Shown here one piece after another: positions 1 through 12,700 of a DNA stretch of 64,000 bases. The DNA comes from Xestospongia muta. Lineage: Eukaryota > Porifera > Demospongiae > Haplosclerida > Petrosiidae. Below the pieces are notes generated by a model. That model had not been told where the DNA came from and searched no databases. It worked only from the letters and a program-made list of their open reading frames with translations. The position numbers and the translations under genes were made by a program. The stretch spans positions 5,502,501-5,566,500 of the forward strand of contig OY848926.1 in NCBI GenBank assembly GCA_963693285.1. The letters are read 5' to 3'. Position 1 is the stretch's first letter; each line of letters starts with the position of its first letter.

Positions 1-760
1 CCAAAAGAAAGGAAATTGACAAGAGAATTGTTCAGTAGTTACTACTCCAGATGTTCCTACTCTGTTGACACCTGACTGGAAGTCATGATACTCTATTCCT
101 TTGCCCATTGAGAAACTCTCATAACTAAATTGACATAGTTTATCATCAGAGAATACTTGAAGCCACAGCTGTTGTAATGGGTTCATCTCTTCTTGTCTAG
201 GATGACTACAATTATGATAATTTAAGATAAACTGTGAATGTTCATATTAATATACCTAGATTTTATAAGGTCTAAATTTGAGTAGTGATCTGTAAATGAG
301 AGAATGGCTGCAAAAATTGGTACAATAACTTCATCTAATCTTCTCTCTAATACATTCTGAAAAGTTCCTCCAATTTGTAGTTTTCGACCACTCAATGCTT
401 CCTTAAGTACCCATTCCTTGTCTTGATGTACGGTGTCTCTCTCTTTTAACACATTTCTAATGTGTTTTACTAGTGCTCCATAAAAGGTATGATCATCTAT
501 TAAAAATCAATGAATAAGTTGATATCATAACTTAGTGTTTACCTAGAGGATAGGTAGGATTCTGAGGGATCAGATCCAGTAATAATTTAACTCGATGTGC
601 AGCCCACTCTTTTCTAGTGTCATCATTCTTTACCATTCTAGCTACTGCAGCTTGAATACAGTTATAGAGACGATGGCATTGATTATGATGTACTCTAGAT
701 GGTCTAGTCATTGGTGAGGTATAAGTCTCCATTGGAACGTCATCATCAAACTAGAGAAAT
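1..760 (-). other. Gene A start of E3 shell (truncated)
   Basis: Exons with RLYNCIQAAVARMVKNDDTR (near 650) and GTFQNVLERRLDEVIVPIFA (near 330), matching the RNF213 helices just after the acidic linker. The vertebrate counterpart includes LLRSCVQSAVGMLRD and the TPLLASMISFIDRDGNLELL helix. The remaining E3 shell, RZ finger and C-terminus of gene A are outside the window. Confidence 0.8.
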
Positions 761-3700
761 GAATCTCAATGGTTGAAAACAGTGCATGCTATCTAGTCTA
801 CCTCCTCATCAACTTCCATTTGTCCATATGATGTCTCTTCAGGGAAATGTAATTGCTCCAAGTCTTCAGTTTCCATCTTTTCTCCAGTCATATGTTGTTC
901 TGCCAATGTTTCCATATCCTGCTCATTAATGAGATCTAATGTCTGATTATTAGGTTCCAGATTTTCAGTCTCCATGATAGCAACTGGCTCTTTGCTCTCT
1001 CCTTCTCTTTGACTTTCAATCTTGTCCCCTTTAACTGGTTTCTTATAAGATAAGAAATCTCTATTATAAAACAGATCACTTATAGGAGCACTCAGAGCAT
1101 CATTAAGAGTGAGTGCTGTATCAGGAGGAGCTCGTATATCATCTATATGAGCTGATATCCAAGAACCTCCTTGAAATCCTACAAAAGAAGAACTATGTTT
1201 GTCTGTCTCTCCAGCTTGACGAGGAAGATGAATGATGAAGAGAACATGAACAAAGGCTTGTCCCTCTTTCCATTGATAATTGGCTTTTTCTCTCTCGTCA
1301 TCAATACGATACCGAGCACAAGCTATAAGATCACCAAATAAGTGACCAGAATCACATTGGATTATTAGAAGTGTATCATTCTTGTTGTGTCGACAGAATG
1401 CAGGACTATGTGAAGATCATAAATGTCCATTAATATAATATAAATTATTTACCTAATTTTATTACTAAAGTCCATTTCTGTATCAAATTCTTGAAGTAAG
1501 AAACACAAGACTTGATCTTCTCTCATATCAATACACTGACATAATTCATTGAGCTCTTGACTAGACAGAAGATGACTATGAGTAGTCACCTAATAATAAG
1601 ATAATAACACAATATAATAATATTATAACTGACTTGTATTAGAAGACCACAGTTATCTTCAATATGACTACAATTATGAAGATGATGAACAAGGAACTGG
1701 ACAATAGAGCCATGATGTTGTTCTGAGAAATATATATGACTTAATGTTCTTTGATCATCAGCTAATGCTGTACGATGTAATCGAATGAGTGCATCTGGTG
1801 AAGCCATTTGTAAGAGAATTCTTTTGCTTCTAACTAAGACAGCTTCCTTCCATTCTTCAGAGTCTTCATCTTGTTCTGGTCTTTCTTGATGTAGTTGTTG
1901 AGTAGCCTGGAAGATCACAGAGGCTGGAGTGTCATTTTGATAGCCAACAAAAGCATCTTGTTCAGTGAACCTTGGAAAAATTTAACTAATTGAAATTTGA
2001 TATTTTCTTACTTTGTATCTGCTTGATTCACTTCACTAAATTGATGTACCCAGTTAGTGAGCTTAGTAAGTACTTCTTTCTGCCAATCTAGTAATATTGT
2101 TTCTGTTAGTACAAAGTGTTTCTCAAGACGATTAATAAGAGGAGTTGGAAACTTCTCATAAACTGTGGTTTTCTCTGCTATCAAAATGAGCCTGTAGACA
2201 ATTTAATATATTAAACCACACAATAAATAGTTTGTCATACTTAAAGTTATTGTGTACACGACATTTAACTCTGTGGGTTTGTAGACCCAAGTCTACATAA
2301 CGTTGACCTCCTCCCAAATGGATGTAATACTGGTTTAACAGGTCATACAAGCTCTCATACAGGTTTTCTAAGTTAAGGAGGATGACAGTACGACCAGTTT
2401 CCATACAAATCTTAATTTGATTGATGTTACGACAAACTTGAGTGTATTCTCTGTCTTTTGGGAAAGAGCTACCAAAGAGAACAAATGGCTCCATTCTTTG
2501 TACAGTATGTATACTCTCCTCTAATCTGCCAGATCTCTCTTGGTTGACAGTCAATCCCACCTCCTCATGAAGGTAGTGTTTGAGTACTTGTAAAGCTGCA
2601 TAATTCTCTGTTAGGAATAAAAGATAACGATTCTCTCTGTAAGAAAAAGAAAGAATTGATGTTGAAATATAATAGCAAGTCTCTGATGTACCCATGCCAA
2701 GAAGTCTCCTTGGTCTGTAAACTCTTCCTAATAAGTCCAAGAGGAGAACAATCAGGAGAGAGAAGTTCACATTCCTGTGACATGACAGTTAGCATCATGT
2801 AAATGACATTCTCATAATTATACCTCTATACTTAAACCAGTCAGATCAGGTTGATCCTCAATATTCTTCAGAGAATCTCTAAATATTTCAAAAGTGTCAA
2901 AATCTTCAAGACCTCCAAAATTTCTTTTTATAGCATGTTGTAATTGAGGTCCTGTCGGTGGTAATTTGCTCTTTTCACACATCCAGTACAACATTTTGAT
3001 CAGACTGGAGTTATATTAACTTTAAAAATAACATTATCAATAAATTACCTGTAGAAATCTCTTAGACCAAAGAATGCTTTATTAAGTTTGGTCTGCTCAT
3101 CACAGATAGTTTTATAAGCAGCTGCTAATGACTGGAAATAAGGATTTAATCTTCCTGTAACAGGATCATCAGGATGATTAGAACATATTCCTCTGAGAAA
3201 ATATAGCAACAAAACAAATTAAGAAACTATCTCTACCTTGCAGAAAGTTCAAGTTCATTTCTATCAGGGTCACCACGAGTTACCATAACTCCTCTGTTCA
3301 TTTTAGCAGGATCTAGTGCCCAGTTTGAAATACCAATAAATGCAACATGTTGTTCACGTTCTATGATCTGATAGATAGATCGAATATCTCATAATATCTT
3401 GACTAGGGTCTTATTACCTGTTGAGTGTCATCAGCTCCCTCAGTACCATCCTCTAAAAGTGGATGTAGAGCTTTCAGTGGTAGGTTAGGAGAGTCTTCAG
3501 CTAATCCAACTTCATCTAATACTACAACTGATACATAGTTAGTTGTATCTTGTTTCTTTTGAAAATTATTAGCAGTATTGAATATTTCAATGACACTTTC
3601 AGGAGTAGACAACTGACTACATTGATAGGAGAACATGTGAACCTGCAGAAAAATAACAACAGAATTAGAGATATTCAAACAAAGTAAAATGAAAAACACT

Positions 3701-6700
3701 AACTTATATATTCTCTAAATTTTACTAAACCACAGGTCATTCTCAACGCAAGCAGAGCATATTTACCTCCTTGAATTCCTTCATCAGATTATGTTCAGAA
3801 GATCTTCCCAACATAGAGTCAGCCACAATAGATTTTGCTAGAGACTTTGAACTTCCTGGTTTCCCTACTAAGAAGAGAGGGATCCTTAACTCAATGCATA
3901 TTGCCATCATAAAAACATTTTCTCTCAGAGCAGCATTCTTAGCAATATTTGGACCTAAATTCATGTTGTCTAAGAGAACATCTTGACACCTTCACAAAAG
4001 AGAGAACAATGATTTATTATACAAGATTTCTTTTACATACCATCTTATTTCATTACAGAACTGTTCTTCTCCTCCAGGTACTCCTAGTGGATCCTTAAAC
4101 TGTTGTACTACACCACATTCATATTCCTTTCTGTCCTGTAGTCTAGCATGATAGCAAACACTAACAGCTAATATTAAAGCACGAGATATTTCATCAACTG
4201 TTTGTTTTTCCTGTATATGGCATGAAATAAACAATAATAAATGTAATAATTATACAGTTCTGCTGACTTCTTGCTGAGCTTTGTCAGCAACTGGTACTAC
4301 AAATTGATGTTTCTTCTCACAGAAATATCTAAAGACAATCATTACTCGTTCAACATCTCTTAAACTAACAAAACTGCACTCATCCTGAGAGAAGTAAAGA
4401 ACTATGTACTCTATCAGTTATGAGTTAATTTACATTTCTTTTCTTCATATATTTCTGTGACCAGGCTACAACATCAGCTACTGTATCAATAATTCCAACT
4501 TGTCCACTAATTTCAGATATGGCCTGACATCTACTCTTGACAATATGTTTAGTATAATCCTTCTCTGTTGCATTGTTTAGTTGACCAAAGTCATATACCA
4601 GAGGTCTCATACTGGGAGGTAACTCAAGTACTCTGTAGACTAGTTGACGAAGAGGGATTTTACCTAGTTTATTACACATTTTAAATTTGCAATAATAACA
4701 ATATATAGATTTATACCTAATTTTTGTTGTGTTTCAGTAGCTTTAACATAAAAACCTAATCCTGCAGACTCAAGTTTCTTAATCATATCATCAGTGTGTC
4801 TACAGGAAATAACAATCAATAAATTATATATAAAACCTATATCTTTTACTTTCTATAAGGATTACAAGCAGCAATAAATTTGACATCAGCCTTGATAGAT
4901 CTACCATGAATACGACGATCACACATAACTTCTTTGATCAGTCCAATAGCTTCAGTTGTGTTAGCTTCATCAAAAAACAGTACAGTATCTATTTCATGAT
5001 CTTTCCTGTTCTTATCGGCAATTTCTTCAGCTTCTTCTACTTTCTTTAAAATATCGTTCTCTGTAGTACCTCCATGAATCTAAATTCATTAATATTACTA
5101 TTATTACAAAGTATTAACAGTAATGATGATACCTTCATAATGAGCATATTTTTCACATGTTTTCCTCCTTGTCTACATCCTTGAGCAGCAAGATCACACA
5201 TAAATCTGATGAGACGAGTCTTGCCACATCCAGTCTCACCCATAATAACTACTGGAATATTACATCTAAAGAAAAGTAGATGACAATGTCCAGTCATTAC
5301 AAACATACCTAAATCTCATGTGGATTGCCATTATTTTGATGACATTGTCTACAGTTAGAACATATGTAGGGTCTGGATCAAGACTCCATTCTAGACCCAT
5401 CACCATTCCTATCTTCTGTATCATTGTATCTTTACCCCAAGCTTGATAGTTCTCTGATAAATTAACTTGATTATGTTGAAGACCAGTATATAACTGAGGA
5501 GTTAAAGCTGCTGTCTCAATAACTACATTATTAACAGGATCTCGAAGGTCTCCATTGCGAGTTGCATTAAATCCTACAAATGTAATACTGCTGCCATCTT
5601 CATTGAAGAAAAGATAGGGATGGTAGCTAATATAAGAAACAAGAAATTTGTAAGTTATTGTAATTTTCAACATGTTTACTTTTGTTCCCATTTTTTTCTC
5701 ATATCAATTTGATATTCCTCAAGTTGCTCATTATCAACAATTATTTCCTCATTCTCTGTAGCTACTTCACCTTTCAATGAGGAAGTGGCAAAGTCCTAAA
5801 AGTATTAAAAAGAAATTAACAATGTAGATTGTCATTGTCATTACTTTAGACATTCTGATCATAAACTTCACTGCAAATGTCTTCAGTCCAGACATCACAT
5901 CTTCAACATTATCTTCATTACAGAAACTAGAATCCTCACAGTTTCTCAGCTGGGTGTCTAAAAATCCAACAAAATGTCTCAATTCTGACCAGGAAGGATC
6001 TCTTACTCCACATTGACTATTGTTACAACATCAGCATTTAAGTTAAAGTTTAAAGTTGTTTTTTACAAACTTACGCTAGAAGTATTTGTAGGCATTCAAC
6101 AGGTTTTCCCTCCACTGACTGTAGTCTGTAAGAAAATCTATCAAGTGACACACGTCCTACATGTCTACGTAAATATTGGAACACTCGCTGGAAGACAGGA
6201 CTCCTGAACTCTCCAATATCCATACTACTTTTCATAGGATCTGTAACAAGATATAGTATTAAATATGAAGTGATTTTTACTAACCATCTAATTCATTTTG
6301 TAACATCTGTAATACATTTCTTGGTGAGAGACACTCCATTGTTGGTAAAATATCAAGTAGAGAAATAGTACATTTAGCAACTTTAACTTCACTCTGTAAT
6401 ATTGTAATTGAAATAACAAGAATTAAAATCAATGTTACCTTTGGTACTGTCACTTCAATAGCATATAAGTGAGCTGGATGACATCTCCAGATTCTACCCT
6501 GACTGTCACAGACTGCTTGAAGTATTAATAGAGAAAACAATACAGAGTCAACTTGTCTTAATACCTATTGAGTTATTGCAAAAATAACATCAGTGAAAGA
6601 GACTAGAGAGTCTTACACTAGGTGAGATATCTATGTGAAAGATGATTGCCTGTCCACTGTCTTGGTTAGTGATCTTCTCAAATGAATGTTTGAGTGCTTG

Positions 6701-9700
6701 TACAATGGTATCAAATGTGACCTTTGGACCATGAACTGGTATTATAACGTGGTGAGGTCCTTGTTGATCAGTTTTGCTTTCTAATTCTTCTTTCAAACGT
6801 TGAATATATAATGACTTGCCCATGCCTGCTCTCTCTGATTTAACCACTCGTACATATGAACTAAATAGTGAAATTAAAAATTGAAAAATCTTTGACAACT
6901 TCTCACTTTTCTGGATCAACAACAGAAGCTAGTATTCTTTGTCCTCCAAGTTCACTTTGTGGCCAGCTAATGAAATGAGTTATAAGGTATTGAGAGAAGG
7001 TTTGAACAGAGTGAAGAGTAGTAAAAGGTCGTCGATAAAATTGTAACTTAGAAATTATGTGAGATTTATCTTCATCTTCATTACTACATATGATCACCAA
7101 CTTGTAGTCTGAGAAAAGTCAAAAAATAATGACATTGTAGAGTAATGTTCACTTACTTCTTTGTCCTTGTGAGCATTCAAACAAAGTTCTCAGTACCTTA
7201 TCACAAACTTGATAGGACAATAGCTCAGCATGAACTAGACAAAATATTCTAAAGTGGTTAGGATCTCCCATAGCTCTCTTCCATAGTAGAGTCACTTCTT
7301 CATCTGTAGTGTGTTCACTACATATAAGAACTTCTTCATGAGTAGGTAATGGTAGTTTATCATCCTCCATATAAAGAGACAAGACAGTCTTTAGAACAGT
7401 ATCTTTGTGAGAATATTATAACAATATTAGTATAGTAAATGAGGATACCTGGAGTGGCCACAAGTAAGTTTGGTTCACCAATTTTGAGTATATCAGAGAA
7501 CGGTCTGTTCTGATCAACTGGAGCTAAAGGTGAAACATCAATTATTATTTTTTACATTTTGTTTACTTACCTCTGGAGTTGTTACTGAGTTGTTGTAGAA
7601 CCATACCTAGCTCCAATACTGAAAGATATTTTTTAATAGAACTATCACTGCACACAATCTCCACATCAGCACTACTAAAGTGAGTTTATAGTTTGTATTG
7701 GTAAATTTGTCACTAACTTACAAGCCATCAGATCCACCACTCTGTTGACGATCATACCTTCCTTCTTCGAGAGCCATTCCTCTATCTTCAACTACAAAAT
7801 CATGAGATGTACTCCTTGGAAATAGTCCACTAAACTCTTCAGAGTCCTCCATAATATACTCCATGGCTTTCTGTGTATTGTTTGGATAACGTTCTGCAGC
7901 AGTTTTACACTCTTCTAAAGAAAATCCAGCCTGCATCAACTCTCTGACAACAGGATGGTTTTCATCAATTGGTATTTGCTCCTTAATTGTAACTTTAGGC
8001 ATTAGTGACTTTGGTTTAATTTGTGGTTCAATATCCATCAGTGGTTCAATGACATCTATGATACTTGTTTCATCTATTGCCATAACTTCATTCTCATCTT
8101 CAGATGACAAAATGATTACTACATCTTCTTTCTCATCTTCTGATTGTAACTGTTCATCATCACTAGGAATGCTATAAGGATCTGTTTTAGTTTCACTGTC
8201 GACATCACTATCAGAGAAATTAAAAGTTCTTTGATTTTCATTGCACCAATCTTCAACTGCTTCTTCTAAATCAGGTTTTGCGCACCTTTCAAAAGCAAGG
8301 AGAATAAGTTTTTTAGAAAATCCACACGATTCCTTCAAGTTAGCTAACATGGCTTTCTGTTCATCAGTAAGTTCATCTTCATTTAATTGAGGCTGAGGAA
8401 CAGATGATACTTTTTCAGTTTCCATAATATACTCCAAAACTCCAGATGTCATAGATGAAATTTTATTGTCTGATGTTGTTTCAGTATAGATCTCAGTAAC
8501 TGGTGTAAAGGTATTGTGCGACATATTTTGAGTAGTCAAGTTGACTGGTATAATGGCTTCTTGCTTATTTGAGGAGATGGTCTGTTTGTCAAAAGCAGAT
8601 ATAGCAAGTTCTTGTTCTTGAAGTATAGCACTGACAACTTGGACTTCCTCTTTAACTAAATTGGAAGTGATCTCTCTTGAGAGACATTGAAGAAGTGACA
8701 TCACCTCTGACTTGACTGGTTTTGTAGAATTGGGACTGGTTCTAAACTGACCTAGCTCTTCTCTCAGAGACAGTAGCTGAGGAGTAGTGAAGTAATTGAG
8801 TTCATAGAACTGGTCTCTATGATCTGATAACTCATTCTTCCAATCCTCTAAGTCTTTTTCCATATCACTAGCTCGACATTGTAGTACTTCTACAACATTG
8901 TCAATAGCACAAGGAAATACCATTCTCCATCCAATATATTTATCATTACCACATTGTTGCAATGATATTAAAACATCAGCAATTCGACAAACACTATGAA
9001 AGATCTGTGAAGAGCAAAGGTCAATAAATGCATCATATAAACTCAATATGCCTTACATCAAGAAATAAATCCACTTCTTCTCTTTCTTTAGATTCTCTTC
9101 CGGTAATCAGTACTAATTTACTCTCTAGATCCCTCACTTCATCCAAAGTGTATGGTAATTTATGTATTCTCTTTGTCTTAGACTGTCTTAGTTTCAAGTG
9201 AATAGCTTCTGATCTACTTGTAAGAATTCCCTTTCTTGAGGTACCAATTTCATACGAGCCATAAGTAATGATGTTCTTCATTTGACCAAATGAAGTGATC
9301 TCAACAGATCCTTGTGTCTCTTTTACTGATTGATACCAATCAATTTCACGTTCACAAATTCTCTAAAAGAAAAGTTGTAATTCTAACTAGCATAGCTCTT
9401 AAAACAAACATTACCATCATTTCTGGTAGAGTAGGAGCATGTTCCAGTGTCTTCCAAATAGTCTTGCAATGTTCTTGAAGTTGCTGGTAACTTGCAGATT
9501 TAGGAAGTTTATAAATAAGAGGACCAAAACCACTTCCCACAGTTCGAAGATATGAGAGCTTATCTGTTGTCATATCTCCTTCTCCACCAGCAGCAGTAGC
9601 AAGAGCAACAGTGACAAAGTTTAAAAGACTATTTACATCTGTAACATGCAGGGATTGAGCTGAACTGTATATAATTCAATATACCTGTAGCTACTTTCCT

Positions 9701-12700
9701 TATCCATTTTACAATTTCTTGACAATCTGCAAAAGCTTCCAGACACTCTCTCTTTTTACTGTCTGTGGCATAGGCTTGTAAGAATCTACTTGCTTCTACT
9801 ACACTCTGATCAATAGAATCTAGTGTTTGATCACCAAGAGATGCTGATGTCTGAACAAAATAAATATGCAAGTCTACATCCAACAACTCTCATATATTTC
9901 TTACATGTTTGGCAACTCTTTCAACTAATCTGAAGTCTCCAGTAAGACCCAGAGTATCACGAATGTTAATGAAAGCTTGTGCAGCCTCTTGGTAGTTACA
10001 TAAATCCCAATATTGTCCCATCTGTTCAACAGCAGTCATAATCCAACCATAGCTACCAGGGGATTTTCCTATACAGATATTGATAGCAGTGTGCAACCTT
10101 TGAAGATCATTATTTAATCTTTGTCTATCATGTGAGTAATTAGCTTTGAAGAGAGCATCAACAGCTGATAGTTTGAACTGTCCTGAATAAAGATCATCAA
10201 GTAATTTGACACATCGATCAAAGACAGGCTTCCACAAAAACTCATTAACTTGTGTAAATTGTATCATTCCAATATCTTTTCTAACTTCACTAAGTCTCTC
10301 TTGCCAGAATCTGTTAAACAGATCATTTAAATGAGTATAGGAGATAGCATAAAATCTTTCCAGATAAGGCTCAATTGGTTTAACTGTAGGAAAGCATACA
10401 ACTTGGCAGTTGCCATTACTTGAAAGACTTTGGCATAAAGTATTGATTTTGGATTCTTGGAAGTTCCTTTGAAGCATTCTTAATAGCTCTGGTTGACCTA
10501 GAGAACACAGACACCACAACAATTCATAACATAACTGTGTATAATAATTGTTAATCATTTACCATTTACTATTTCGCCAATATGAGTTAGAAAATACTCT
10601 AATCTAGAAGTGTATTCTGTAAAATGTTCATATTCTTTCAAGCGCTGTAATATGTTCCCTTCCAATTCAGATGCTTGAGTACTGCTGACAGCTTCACATA
10701 ATTTTCTCATTTGTCCTTGCTTAGATTTAATGTGCTCCAACTCTTTTATTGTGACATTTCCAGATTGTATTTTGCTGCATACATCTTCAAGCTGGCTCAA
10801 AGCACAAGTAACAATAACTTGCCAATCTTCCTGTAAATCTTTCTTGATTTTTAATTGGCTTGCTAATAACAAGAAAAACATAATATTTATAATCCAACCA
10901 CATGCTACATAATACCATGAATTTTCAGGAATCCTGGCCACAGTTCCCATTCCAATAAATCATTGAAAGGAATCTCATGCTTTTCATGGAAGTGAGGATA
11001 TTTCTTTTTAAGGATGTTTCCAACTAATCCAATAATGCGATGTGACTTAGTACCTGCTGTGAGTTGTTCCCATCTACGTATATTATGGTGTGTCTATAAA
11101 AGAAAGTAAAATACATCATGATAATACTAAAGGTATCTGTCTACCTTAGTTCTGGACACTAGTTCATCCAATGCTTCTGTTGCTATTATTAAGAAAATAT
11201 TCCTAAAGAAATCAGGGCTTTCTTGTCGAGACTCAACATTAATGAAAAGGTCAATTTTCAAGTCTGGTGAAGGAATTTTTAAAACCCTATCTTTTACCAA
11301 TGATGAAATTATCATTTCTAGTTCTCCATGCATTTCTTGATGAGGGAATTTCATAGACACAATATTTTCCCATAACTATAAAAAGATTAATCTAAATTCT
11401 ATAAATTTCACTAACCTTCAGTTCTTGATCTTCCTTTTTTAATTCAGCAGGTATTAATCCACTGTACTTCACAGAAAATCCAAAAAATGAGCCTCCAATA
11501 ACATCTCCTAATACAATCCATTCTTTAAGCATCTCTTCTACTTTACTCTTCATATCTTCCATTAAACTAGTACTGTCTTGATTCTGATTTTCGAGCAATT
11601 TTGTCTTGTAGACAATGTATAACATCAGTGAAATGATTGACTTAATTGATGTTATGGCATTATTTGATGCATTTGCTAGCTTTTTCTTGACAGCTTCTAG
11701 TAAAATAATCGCAGCCTCAGCACAAAGCTTGATGTCCTGAAATCTGAATAATAAAGAATTATATGATTGTGGATTAACAATAATATTTACAACTTACTCT
11801 TTCATGCTCTCTTCATTAAGTCTTTGCTGAATGACTGCCAATGGCTTGATAAACAGATTTTGCATCTGATTAAAGTGAATAGTTGAATGTTGTTGTGTTA
11901 TGAAATTATCTAAATAAACATACTTTCCTTTCAGCAAAGCTGGACAGTTTTAAATCAGAAAAAACTAGTCCCATTCTTTGAGGAATGCAACAAATTGCAA
12001 TATGAAGAGGAAGTATCTCACAAAGTTGAGATAGATCTTTTTGAGGACAAATATAAGGAATTGTGGACAAGAGTTTTGAATCAAATGCAAGTAAATTTTG
12101 TAAGACATCACGATGCTCTTCAATAATTCTGAGATCAAAAAGCAAATTATTAAATGTTTATTAAGTACTTTACCCTGATTTGTTATCCAAGCACTCTTTC
12201 ACACTTGACATGTTTAATTCAGTATCTCCCCACTTAATTGCTCTCAAAGGTGTACAAAATGGTTCATAAGGCTTCAGGTCTTCTTTAATAAAATGATATA
12301 GTGGCAAAGCTTTGATAACATGGATAACATTTTTAACTTCTTTTGTTTCAATGACAGTCTTAAGTAAATACTTAGTTGCATCAACAATATACGTTCTGTA
12401 AGGAAAATGATATTACATGATCAGGTCTTTCATAATATTCATTTACTTTGAATCAGGATTGAGCATCAAACTTTGTAAAAATTGGATACTTTTCTCCTCT
12501 TTGTTTTCAATATCAGGAGACAAGGTAATTAATTGTAGAAAAGTGATTCTCAGTTCCATAGAAATCTGTATATCCAAAAATTGAAGTGATTGGTAAAGAC
12601 AACAAAGTAGCAGCATTCCAGAAGCCAAACGTTGATGAGACTCAAGCAACTCAGATGTTGATAATTCCTTAGCAACACTTTCTATCCACTCCTTTACAGC

